A stretch of 42,234 nucleotides of DNA, from contig NZ_BDMN01000007.1 of NCBI RefSeq assembly GCF_002189065.1, positions 1-42,234 on the forward strand, written 5' to 3'. The DNA comes from Bathymodiolus platifrons methanotrophic gill symbiont (GTDB lineage Bacteria > Pseudomonadota > Gammaproteobacteria > Methylococcales > Methylomonadaceae). Below, one piece after another: positions 17,837-25,512 of the stretch (within the stretch, counting starts at the first letter, position 1; each line of letters opens with the position of its first letter). Below the pieces are notes generated by a model. It worked only from the letters and a program-made list of their open reading frames with translations, did not search any database and had not been told where the DNA came from. The translations under genes were made by a program, and so were the position numbers.

Positions 17837-20005
17837 TTATAAAATCTCTAACTTGGCATAGGACAACATCAGCCACTTCATTCCTGCTGTCGCAAAATTG
17901 ATCTGTACTCGTTCTTGCGCACCATCGCCATCGACTTGCAAGACTACACCTTCTCCAAATTTCTCATGCCTTACGTGCTGCCCTAATTTATAGCGCCCGC
18001 TAGTACCTACAATCGTCCTTTTAGGTGCTTTTGGGCTACTCACAGGTTTACTGACATTTGCACGCACACGAATTTCCTGTAATTGTTCAGCAGGAATTTC
18101 TTTTAAAAATCGCGAAGGACGTGGATAATTTTCTTTACCGTATAAGCGCCTGGATTCTGCATAACTTATATATAACAACTTCATTGCGCGAGTCATACCG
18201 ACATAACACAGACGACGTTCTTCTTCTAAGCGACCAATATCATCAACTGACTGCTGAGAAGGAAATAAACCTTCTTCTAGCCCAACCATAAAGACTATTG
18301 GAAACTCTAGGCCTTTCGCTGAATGCAAGGTCATTAATTGCACACAATCTTCAAAATCATCAGCCTGTGCATCACCGGATTCTAAAGCAGCATGTGCCAG
18401 GAATAAATCTAGCTCAGAAAAGTTTTCTTCATTATCTTCATCATAATCAAACTGGCGGGCGGCATTGACTAACTCTTCCAGGTTTTCTACCCTTACTTCG
18501 CCTTTCTCTCCTTTTTCTTTTTTATGAAATTCAATTAAGCCGCTTTTCTCGATAGCGTTTTTAACTTGCTCATATAATTCCAGCTCACTTGCCTGCTCCC
18601 CCAGGCTATTAATAAGCTGTATAAAGCCTTTTAAAGCATTTTCAGCGCGTGGCGTAAAATGGCCCGCTTTCATTAATTCCAACATTGCCTGCCATAAGCT
18701 AATCTGCCTTTCTCTGGCGAGCTGACGAATATCATCCAGCGTTTTTGCACCAACTCCGCGAGTAGGCGTATTTATAATCCGCTCAAAAGCAGAGTCATTG
18801 CCTTTATGCATCATTAGAAATAGATAGGCCAGAGCATTTTTAATTTCCATTCGATCAAAAAAGCGTAAACCGCCATAGACTCGATAAGGTGTACCTGTTG
18901 CCATTAGTTTTTCTTCAAACTGGCGAGATTGTGCATTTGAACGATATAGAATAGCGACATCAGAGCGTAAATTACCCTCGGCAACCCATTTACGAATACG
19001 CTCGACTACAAAATAAGCTTCATCTTGTTCATTAAAGGCAGTGTACAAAGAAATTAAATCACCATCACCACTATCAGTTCTTAGCTCTTTACCCATACGC
19101 CCTTCATTACATGCGATTAAAGCATTAGAGGCTTTAAGAATATTTCCGGTAGATCGGTAGTTTTGTTCTAGGCGAATCAATAAGTGATTAGGGTAATGCT
19201 TTTGAAAATTGAACATATTTTCAATTTTCGCTCCACGCCAGCCGTAAATTGACTGGTCATCGTCTCCTACGACAAATAAATTATCCTGCCCCTCTGTAAG
19301 CAATCGCAGCCAGGCGTATTGAACTGTATTTGTATCCTGAAACTCATCAACATGCACATGCTTAAATCGTGATCGGTAAAATTCGAGCAATTCTGCATTA
19401 TCACGCAGGGTTTCATGAGCTCTTAAAAGTAATTCCGCAAAATCAACTAGCCCAGAACGGGCGCATAAATCTTCATAGGCACGATATATTTCCAGCATTT
19501 TTTGTTGATATAAATCGCCACTCTCCTGAATATGTCCAGCACGAATACCTTCATCTTTTTGCGCATTGATAAACCAGACTACCTGCTTGGGAGGCCAGCG
19601 AGTATCATCAATACTCATAGCTTTCATCAGGCGCTTTATTAAACGTAACTGATCATCCGAATCAATCACCTGAAAAGTATCGGGTAACTTTGCCTCTTTA
19701 TTATGCTGACGTAATAAACGGTGCGCCAAACCATGAAAAGTACCAATCCACATTGATCGTGCAGAAATATTTAATAAGTCCTCTACACGCCCGCGCATTT
19801 CTTTTGCAGCTTTATTGGTAAACGTAACAGCGAGAATATTGTGCGGCGAGATCTGCTCAATTTTAATCAACCAGGCTATGCGATGTACTAACACACGAGT
19901 TTTACCACTACCAGCACCTGCTAAAACCAGCATAGACCTTGCTGGTGCAGAAACTGCTTCACGCTGTGCATCATTTAAAGAATTAATAATTGCCGTTACA
20001 TCCAT
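17837..20005 (-). CDS. uvrD: DNA helicase II, UvrD/Rep superfamily 1A
   Basis: 722 residues, the usual UvrD length. Walker A is GAGSGKT (residues 30-36), Walker B is DEFQDT, motif III is DDDQSIYGWRGA, motif IV is QNYRST, motif V is TLHSAKGLEF and motif VI is VGMTRA. The C-terminal RVQINFA...KWLMLSYAKLE matches the RNA-polymerase-contact Tudor-like tail of UvrD/PcrA rather than Rep. It unwinds DNA 3' to 5' in nucleotide-excision and mismatch repair. It is monocistronic here. Confidence 0.95.
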   Translation of the reverse strand: MDVTAIINSLNDAQREAVSAPARSMLVLAGAGSGKTRVLVHRIAWLIKIEQISPHNILAVTFTNKAAKEMRGRVEDLLNISARSMWIGTFHGLAHRLLRQHNKEAKLPDTFQVIDSDDQLRLIKRLMKAMSIDDTRWPPKQVVWFINAQKDEGIRAGHIQESGDLYQQKMLEIYRAYEDLCARSGLVDFAELLLRAHETLRDNAELLEFYRSRFKHVHVDEFQDTNTVQYAWLRLLTEGQDNLFVVGDDDQSIYGWRGAKIENMFNFQKHYPNHLLIRLEQNYRSTGNILKASNALIACNEGRMGKELRTDSGDGDLISLYTAFNEQDEAYFVVERIRKWVAEGNLRSDVAILYRSNAQSRQFEEKLMATGTPYRVYGGLRFFDRMEIKNALAYLFLMMHKGNDSAFERIINTPTRGVGAKTLDDIRQLARERQISLWQAMLELMKAGHFTPRAENALKGFIQLINSLGEQASELELYEQVKNAIEKSGLIEFHKKEKGEKGEVRVENLEELVNAARQFDYDEDNEENFSELDLFLAHAALESGDAQADDFEDCVQLMTLHSAKGLEFPIVFMVGLEEGLFPSQQSVDDIGRLEEERRLCYVGMTRAMKLLYISYAESRRLYGKENYPRPSRFLKEIPAEQLQEIRVRANVSKPVSSPKAPKRTIVGTSGRYKLGQHVRHEKFGEGVVLQVDGDGAQERVQINFATAGMKWLMLSYAKLEIL

Positions 20006-20479
20006 TTTTTAACCTATTTTGCCCTCGTCTAAAAGCTAACTGTAGGGCTTAATTTAAACCATGCTCTACTGTATGCTAAGGGGTATATGAAGAAATACTT
20101 TTTACTTAGATGAATCAGTTGCTCACAATTTCTAACGCAAACTTTTAACCGCTCAACACTTGTTTAAATCATCCTTTAATCCTGAGTTAGAGAGACGACA
20201 AACAAAATCGCTATTATACCTGAACAACAAATTGACTTTAGGTGATTGTCAGATAAAAACAAACTAATTTACGGTAGTTTTGTGATCTTATTTAGGCGCG
20301 AATGTAGTTAAATAGCACACAAAACAACTACACCACACTTGCTATAGTATCTATATTTACACCTTTTTTCATCATATACTTGCACAATTTTTATTGCCCT
20401 GTATATTTGTAAAGGTTAAATCATGATGATTAAGTCATCTCTTTTCAATATCATATAATAATAAAGAATAGGTAAAACC
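20006..20479. other. 474-bp intergenic region upstream of the DUF2892 gene
   Basis: AT-rich with no supported frame. A perfect -10 hexamer TATAAT (20454-20459) lies 20 bp before the ATG of the DUF2892 gene, with no clear -35. AATCATGATGATT at about 20418-20430 is a short palindrome. Nothing else is recognised. Confidence 0.4.
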
Positions 20480-20698
20480 ATGAGCTTTGATTTTAAACGT
20501 ATGCTTAAATTTGAAATTAATGTTGGCACAAAAGAAAAACAAATACGTCTTTATGCAGGCTGTGCCGCATTATTTATCTCTCTATTTCTAGCTTCTGTAC
20601 CTTTATTACTTATCGGTTTAATTTTAGTTGCTACTGGCTATACAGCTTGGTGTCCTGTTTATTCAGGACTGGATAAATCAACCGTAAAATCAGAATAG
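20480..20698 (+). CDS. DUF2892 (YgaP-type) small membrane protein
   Basis: 72 residues. A cytoplasmic N-terminus with FEINVGTKEKQIRLYAG is followed by a hairpin of two hydrophobic helices (residues about 27-60), ending in GYTAWCPVYSGL. This is the characteristic DUF2892 ending, with the conserved Trp-Cys-Pro. In E. coli YgaP the same unit anchors a rhodanese domain; this copy has the anchor only. Likely an inner-membrane protein of unknown function, sometimes linked to sulfur metabolism. Confidence 0.85.
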   Translation: MSFDFKRMLKFEINVGTKEKQIRLYAGCAALFISLFLASVPLLLIGLILVATGYTAWCPVYSGLDKSTVKSE

Positions 20699-21019
20699 AA
20701 TCCTTTAAATCTTTGATCAAAAGATGTATTTTGCAGAGCAGACTTTAGTTCGTTACAGGATAGAATCATTGCGCACTAAAATTCGCTCTTGCTCCCTCCA
20801 CATATAGTTATTAATACACGTTATCATTAAGTAATTTCGCCCGAAACCTACTTTAATAACGATTAAAAAACGTCTTTACTTCCCTGCCAAAACAAATCAG
20901 TATTATCAACCTAGGAGCAAGTATTATTGAATTCTCGTTCCTTACTATACAGAATAATCTTTGTCATTTCCTGAATAGATAAGCTTTTCAATCTCTTTTT
21001 TATTCATTAAAATACACTC
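20699..21019. other. Gene-poor stretch before the structured element
   Basis: It contains a decayed copy of the GCGGACT palindrome (about 20738-20755, GCAGACTTTAGTTCG) and a 20-codon minus-strand frame (20945-21007, beginning MNKKEIEKLIYSGNDKD). That frame could be the leftover start of a gene cut by later events. I do not call it a gene. Confidence 0.35.
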
Positions 21020-21316
21020 ACGCTGAAAATCCTGGAAACGGAGCTTAAGCGAAGTGAAGATTTTTAGTCCGTGATAGCGATAGGGCCGGGTGTTTTCTCG
21101 AAGCGTCTTTTTGCGTAGAGAAAATACAAGGCATTCCGACATCGCGTCAAGCCATTTGAGGTAACTAAATAAAAACCCCTCTAGGGTTTTTATAAGTGGA
21201 CGCAGGGCGAATCAGGGCATCGCAGATTTTAATCAGTCCCGTTAAGCTTTTGCCGCGAACTTGGGCTTGGACGCCCAAAATGAGCTTTCGCAAAAGTAGG
21301 GACTCCCCGAGTCTTG
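21020..21316 (+). repeat. Structured element, copy 1 (candidate folded RNA or MITE)
   Basis: It shares ordered blocks with the copy at 35854-36136: GGAAACGGAGC.TAAGCG, TTTTTAGTCC, GCATTCCGA, GCCATTTGAGGTA, GGACGCAGGGCGA and CAGGGCATC. Predicted pairings in this copy are 21026-21031/21059-21064 (AAAATC/GATTTT), 21090-21099/21118-21127 (10 bp, one G-U), 21144-21148/21199-21203 (GCGTC/GACGC), 21171-21178/21184-21191 (AAAAACCC/GGGTTTTT), 21235-21240/21299-21304 (AGTCCC/GGGACT), 21247-21253/21290-21296 and 21261-21266/21273-21278. Most stems differ in sequence from copy 2 yet remain paired. Short frames crossing it on either strand are not credible genes. The 3' border is approximate. Confidence 0.7.
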
Positions 21317-21661
21317 CTTTTTACTTTCACCATTACTCATGCGCAAGAAGATCAGCGCGTCAGTCATGTCGTTGTGGTCTGGTTAAAAGAACCAGGTAAT
21401 GAGCAAATGCGTGAGAAGTTTATTGCTGCCAGTCGAGCATTGGAAACTTTACCTGGCGTTTTATCTCGTCATGTCAGTGCCGTTATTTCCAGTGACCGTC
21501 CTAAAATAGATGATACCTTTGATGTTGCCGTAACAGTCACATTTAAAAATGCTGCCGCCCTTAAAAGCTATATGAAAAGTCAGAAACATAAGGATATGTT
21601 AAGCAAGCAACTTAAGCCTTTGGTTAATAGAATCGTAGTTTATAACTTTGGTAACCTTTAA
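21314..21661 (+). CDS. Dabb-domain (stress-responsive alpha/beta barrel) protein, 5' end apparently missing
   Basis: The frame gives HVVVVWLKEPGNEQMREKFI...DRPKIDDTFDVAVTVTF...YMKSQKHKDML...NRIVVYNFG, the usual Dabb dimeric ferredoxin-like fold of about 95 residues. Before it, LFTFTITHAQ looks like the end of a signal peptide (cleavage after THA), but only a TTG at 21314 can start it. An in-frame TGA lies at 21281, and upstream sequence is the structured element. No signal-peptide start was found in the three plus frames before the element either. The gene has probably lost its 5' end. It lies 9 bp before the hydrolase gene. Confidence 0.65.
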   Translation: MLFTFTITHAQEDQRVSHVVVVWLKEPGNEQMREKFIAASRALETLPGVLSRHVSAVISSDRPKIDDTFDVAVTVTFKNAAALKSYMKSQKHKDMLSKQLKPLVNRIVVYNFGNL

Positions 21662-21670
21662 ACAGTCAAT

Positions 21671-22390
21671 ATGACAATATTTTCCAACACAGTTAATTAT
21701 TTAGATGGCGGCACCTTGCTACAGGCCTTTTTTTGCTTATGATGATACATATGAAGGAAGACGACCTGCTGTCTTAATCTGCCATGCCTGGGGTGGGCGT
21801 GATGAGTTTGTTAATGATAAAGCAAAACAATTAGCTGAACTGGGTTATGTTGCTTTTGCTCTGGATATGTATGGGCAAGGGGTTTTAGGGACTAACCCTG
21901 AAGAAAATGCAGCGTTAATGCAACCCTTTTTAGAAGACCGAAATTTATTACAAAAACGTATTGATGCTGCACTTTATGCGGTTAGGTTATTACCCTGGTT
22001 GATGATTCTAAAGTGGCTGCTATCGGTTTTTGTTTTGGTGGCCTCTGTGCATTAGATCTTGCTCGCATGGGTGCCGATATTAAAGGCGTCGTCAGTTTTC
22101 ATGGCTTATTGAATGCACCAGAAAAAAATTCAACTAAACCTGTGCTTGCTAAAGTTTTAGCGCTGCATGGGTCTGATGACCCAATGGCATCCGATAAACA
22201 GCTTAAAGATTTTTGCCAGGAAATGACTGATTTGCAGGTAGACTGGCAATTACACAGTTATGGTAATACTGTGCATGCTTTTACTAATCCTGTTGCTAAC
22301 AACCCTGATTTTGGTACTGTTTATAATGCTGTCGCGGATAAACGTTCATGGCAAAGCATGAAAGCCTTTCTTGAAGAAATATTTACCTAA
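21671..22390 (+). pseudogene. Dienelactone hydrolase family protein with two compensating frameshifts
   Basis: The full alpha/beta-hydrolase reading needs three frame segments. ATG 21671 gives MTIFSNTVNYLDGGTLLQAFF. A run of seven T (21728-21734) shifts the frame. The middle, with ICHAWGGRDEFV and ALDMYGQG, reads to about 21996, where one base is missing and the first frame resumes with VAAIGFCFGG. Catalytic residues are intact: Cys in GFCFGG, Asp in GSDDPM and His in NTVHAF. The net change is zero, so overall length is normal (about 240 residues). It may be a real pseudogene, or homopolymer sequencing errors in a good gene. Confidence 0.8.
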
Positions 22391-22450
22391 AATTCAAGCT
22401 GCTTATGTACTACTCTTAGCGATTACTTTTGCAAAGCAGTCTCTTCACAT

Positions 22451-22482
22451 TCCCGTATTGCGCAAGCTTCATACGGGCTACA
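22451..22482. repeat. REP-like arm, single copy
   Basis: CCCGTATTGCGCAAGC...TTCATACGGGCTAC is the reverse complement of the left arm at 8265-8297 with few differences, and is itself an imperfect palindrome (CCCGTAT/ATACGGG). It lies after the hydrolase stop. Confidence 0.7.
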
Positions 22483-22611
22483 ACTGAGTATTGGGTTTTA
22501 TTAAACTTTGATTCCTGGGCTAGTTAAAAACATTTTGAGAAATTTTCGATACGCCATGGCAAAGTGTCGCTACAATAACAGATCTTACTCTGTTAAAAAC
22601 GAGAGCTTAAA

Positions 22612-23010
22612 ATGAGTTTTAAATTAAAATTAGTGAAATTAGCAATCAAGTGGACCCCTAAAAAATTGATTGTATGGGTGTCAAACATTGTTCTTAAAGA
22701 TATTGCAGAATTAACAGGCTTTAGTTTCGACCTCGATACACGAAAATTCTATGTACAAATACAACTTGTTGGCGAATCAGAAACGATTGATGTCTGGGTT
22801 GAAGATTTTGCTATTATTACTGCTGGCAATTCGTACAAATTTATTATTCGAGAAGCTCGATCAAACCGGGTCTGGCTAGGAAATATACTATCCCGTATTA
22901 CTGGAAAAGAGTGGGAAATCCCAGTGATACCTCCAATCGAACCTCATATTGAGTTTATCGCTGAGCTACTTAAAGAAGAAAACCCAAAGACAGTCGACCA
23001 GCTTAATTAA
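22612..23010 (+). CDS. Conserved-looking hypothetical protein
   Basis: 132 residues. The N-terminal third is basic and amphipathic (KLKLVKLAIKWTPKKLIVWVSNIVLKDI region). It is followed by strand-rich sequence (KFYVQIQLVGESETIDVWVEDFAII) and a proline-containing tail (IPVIPPIEP). There is no signal peptide or known motif. A possible GAGAGC ribosome site lies 7 nt before the ATG. I do not recognise a family. The N-terminus could associate with membrane or a partner. It converges with ruvB. Confidence 0.6.
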   Translation: MSFKLKLVKLAIKWTPKKLIVWVSNIVLKDIAELTGFSFDLDTRKFYVQIQLVGESETIDVWVEDFAIITAGNSYKFIIREARSNRVWLGNILSRITGKEWEIPVIPPIEPHIEFIAELLKEENPKTVDQLN

Positions 23011-23060
23011 TAAATAAACTGCGTTCTTAGAATGAGGTTAATCATTGCGTAAAGCCAGTT

Positions 23061-24101
23061 CTATTCAGTAAATAAATCATCGTTTGTTATTTCACTGGCT
23101 TTAGGTTCTTTTAAGCCAAAATGTTGATAGGTTTTCCCTGTGACAACACGTCCTCTAGGAGTTCGCATAATAAAACCCTGTTGAATCAGGTACGGCTCCA
23201 GTACATCTTCTATAGTTCCACGTTCTTCGCTTATAGCTGCCGCCAGGGTATCCAGACCAACAGGACCACCGTCGAAATTGTCGATAATAATTTTTAACAA
23301 GCGCCTATCCAGTTGATCAAACCCACAGTGATCAACTTTTAACATACTCAGGGCCTGTTGCGAGACAGCTTGATTAATAGTGCCATCACCCTTCACTTCA
23401 GCATAATCACGTACCCGTCTTAATAAACGGTTAGCAATACGAGGCGTTCCGCGTGAACGTTTCGCTATTTCATGCGCTCCTTTATTATCAATCTTTATAG
23501 CCAGAACTTTTGCTGAACGAGTGACGATAAGAGTCAATTCATCAACCGTATAAAATTCTAGCCGTTGTATAATGCCAAATCTATCACGTAATGGTGAGGT
23601 TAAAAGCCCTGCCCTTGTTGTTGCCCCGACTAAGGTGAATGGAGGTAAATCCAGTTTAATTGAACGTGCTGCAGGACCTTCTCCGATCATAATATCGATC
23701 TGGTAATCTTCCATTGCAGGGTAGAGGATTTCTTCAACCACTGGGCTTAAGCGGTGAATCTCATCAATAAACAAGACATCATGCGCTTCCAGATTGGTTA
23801 ATAAGGCAGCTAAATCACCTGCTTTATCCAGTACAGGGCCAGATGTCTGGCGTAAATTAACATTCATTTCATTAGCGATGATATTAGCCAATGTGGTTTT
23901 TCCTAAACCAGGTGGGCCAAAAATCAATACATGATCCAGTGCTTCTTTACGTGCTACCGTGGCCTGAATAAAAACCTCCATCTGATCACATAAAGCCTCT
24001 TGCCCAATATAATCTTGTAGAGTTTTTGGCCTGATTGCGCGGTCTTGACGTTCTTCGTCAAGCTGGCCACTAGCACTGATAATTCGATCGGTTTCAATCA
24101 T
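23061..24101 (-). CDS. ruvB: Holliday junction branch-migration helicase RuvB
   Basis: 346 residues from the ATG at 24101, chosen because MIETDRIIS matches the family N-terminus; an in-frame GTG at 24131 would add ten residues. Walker A is GPPGLGKT (62-69), Walker B is DEIH (113-116), sensor is GATTRAGLL and the arginine finger is Arg174 in LRDRFG. The C-terminal winged helix ends with [13 protein letters not shown]. It forms hexamers that pump DNA through the RuvA-junction complex. ruvA and ruvC are not adjacent, unlike the common ruvCAB order. Confidence 0.96.
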   Translation of the reverse strand: MIETDRIISASGQLDEERQDRAIRPKTLQDYIGQEALCDQMEVFIQATVARKEALDHVLIFGPPGLGKTTLANIIANEMNVNLRQTSGPVLDKAGDLAALLTNLEAHDVLFIDEIHRLSPVVEEILYPAMEDYQIDIMIGEGPAARSIKLDLPPFTLVGATTRAGLLTSPLRDRFGIIQRLEFYTVDELTLIVTRSAKVLAIKIDNKGAHEIAKRSRGTPRIANRLLRRVRDYAEVKGDGTINQAVSQQALSMLKVDHCGFDQLDRRLLKIIIDNFDGGPVGLDTLAAAISEERGTIEDVLEPYLIQQGFIMRTPRGRVVTGKTYQHFGLKEPKASEITNDDLFTE

Positions 24102-24225
24102 CCTGGAAACCGTGTAGCGGGCTATACTCACCCATCAGGCGACTAATACTTAGGGGAATTATATGTAACATTCAGATGTTTATAGTTCTTTATAGCGATT
24201 AACTGCGTTTTTTAGGATCATTCAT

Positions 24226-25116
24226 CTAGCCCGAGTATACACCTGTTGATAAGTATCTATCCCCACGGTCACATATAATCGCAACTATTGTTGCATTGTC
24301 TACTTCCTGAGCAAGTTTTAGTGCTGCTGCAACCGCCCCACCCGAGGAAACACCAGCAAAAATTCCTTCTTTCGTCGCTAAATCGCGCATGGTATTCTCT
24401 GCGCTTGCCTGATCGATATTAATGATTTTATCAACCCTTGAGGCTTGATAGATTTTTGGTAAATACTCTTGCGGCCAGCGACGTATGCCAGGAATTTTGG
24501 CACCTTCTTCAGGCTGCACTCCGACAATCTGAATGTCGGGGTTTTGTTCTTTTAAAAATCGGGAAGTCCCCATAATGGTACCTGTCGTACCCATGGCACT
24601 TACAAAATGGGTTACTTGGCCCTGGGTATCTTGCCAGATTTCGGGGCCAGTTCCTTCATAATGCGCTAGTGGATTATCAGGGTTTGCAAATTGATCTAAT
24701 ACGCGTCCCTTTCCTTCTGCTTCCATTTTTCTGGCTAAATCTATCGCAGCTTCCATACTACCTTCTGCAGGTGTCAGAATAAGATCAGCACCATAGGCTT
24801 TCATCGATGCTCGACGTTCTTCACTCATATTATCAGGCATAATCAGGGTTAATTGATATCCCTTAATTGCCGCAGCCATTGCTAAAGCAATCCCGGTATT
24901 ACCACTAGTTGCTTCGATCAAACGGTCCCCCGGCTTAATCTCTCCACGTGCTTCGGCATGTTGAATCATGCTGATTGCAGGGCGGTCTTTTACAGAACCA
25001 GCCGGATTATTTCCTTCTAGTTTCACTAAAATCGTATTTGATTCTGATGCAACTAAACGTTGCAATCTAACTAATGGAGTGTTGCCTATAAAGGCTTCTA
25101 TAGTGGAGTAAGTCAT
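24226..25116 (-). CDS. cysM: Cysteine synthase B (O-acetylserine sulfhydrylase) CysM
   Basis: 296 residues from ATG 25116; MTYSTIEAFIGNTPLVRLQR is the family N-terminus. The frame stays open to 25185, but those residues come from a palindromic repeat. The PLP lysine is Lys43 in NPAGSVKDRPA, the phosphate/asparagine loop is EATSGNTGIALA, and GTTGTIMG binds PLP phosphate. CysM makes cysteine from O-acetylserine with sulfide or S-sulfocysteine with thiosulfate, which fits a sulfur-oxidising context. RRWPQEYLPKI matches the CysM rather than the CysK branch. Confidence 0.94.
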   Translation of the reverse strand: MTYSTIEAFIGNTPLVRLQRLVASESNTILVKLEGNNPAGSVKDRPAISMIQHAEARGEIKPGDRLIEATSGNTGIALAMAAAIKGYQLTLIMPDNMSEERRASMKAYGADLILTPAEGSMEAAIDLARKMEAEGKGRVLDQFANPDNPLAHYEGTGPEIWQDTQGQVTHFVSAMGTTGTIMGTSRFLKEQNPDIQIVGVQPEEGAKIPGIRRWPQEYLPKIYQASRVDKIINIDQASAENTMRDLATKEGIFAGVSSGGAVAAALKLAQEVDNATIVAIICDRGDRYLSTGVYSG

Positions 25117-25132
25117 GGATAGTATGGGTAGA

Positions 25133-25148
25133 GCGGACTTTAGTCCGC
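25133..25148. repeat. GCGGACT palindrome, copy B, in the cysM leader
   Basis: GCGGACTTTAGTCCGC, the inverted-orientation form of copies A and C, lies 17 bp before the cysM start codon. In the transcript it could fold as a 7-bp hairpin near the ribosome site. Confidence 0.75.
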
Positions 25149-25280
25149 CATGAACGTTGTAAATGGTGGGGAGTAATCCAGGCAATTATACTGTTTACCT
25201 GTAAACAGTATAAAGAACTTGAAAAGTATACTTTAAGATTTTTTAAAGTTATTGGGTTTTCTCTGTATCCAAATAAATAG

Positions 25281-25296
25281 GCGGACTAAAGTCCGC
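25281..25296. repeat. GCGGACT palindrome, copy C
   Basis: A perfect GCGGACTAAAGTCCGC followed by TCTACA, identical to copy A including the trailing bases. With copy B it forms an inverted pair about 130 bp apart. Confidence 0.75.
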
Positions 25297-25375
25297 TCTA
25301 CATAAGCTATCCTGGTTACGTACAACTCTCAGCCAAAGTAAAATTAAGCTTTAAACATCAGTATGTTAAAAAACA

Positions 25376-25475
25376 CGTCATTCCCGAAGTCTACCCAGTC
25401 AAGCGTGGGCACAAGCTTTATCGGGAATCTATGTTTAACCAACGAGATTCCTGCTAAAAGCATACAGGAATGACG
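25376..25475. repeat. 100-bp element with terminal inverted repeats
   Basis: CGTCATTCC (25376-25384) and GGAATGACG (25467-25475) are perfect 9-bp inverted ends. Inside, TTCCCGA/TCGGGAA (25381-25387/25431-25437) and GAATCT/AGATTC form further stems. This resembles the small non-coding CGTCATTCCCG-type repeats found across proteobacteria. Confidence 0.65.
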
Positions 25476-25512
25476 AGCTATGGCTGGGAGTCATGAGTAA
25501 TCAGGTAAGCTA

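Larger units (their letters stand above)
25117..25512. other. 396-bp intergenic region made largely of repeats
   Basis: It holds two copies of the GCGGACT palindrome (25133-25148, 25281-25296) and a 100-bp inverted-repeat element (25376-25475). No gene is seen between the malQ stop and the cysM start. Confidence 0.65.

Noticed and set aside
20945-21142. Minus-strand 65-codon frame crossing the structured element
   Set aside because: Two thirds of it is the repeat read backwards, which implies a chance frame. Only the last 20 codons could be a gene remnant.
21020-21316. Integron attC site or group II intron as the identity of the structured element
   Set aside because: No RYYYAAC/GTTRRRY ends, no GUGYG 5' end and no domain V-like hairpin were found.
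21196-21399. Plus-strand frame spanning the end of the structured element and the Dabb gene
   Set aside because: It is in a different frame from the Dabb domain and is mostly repeat sequence.
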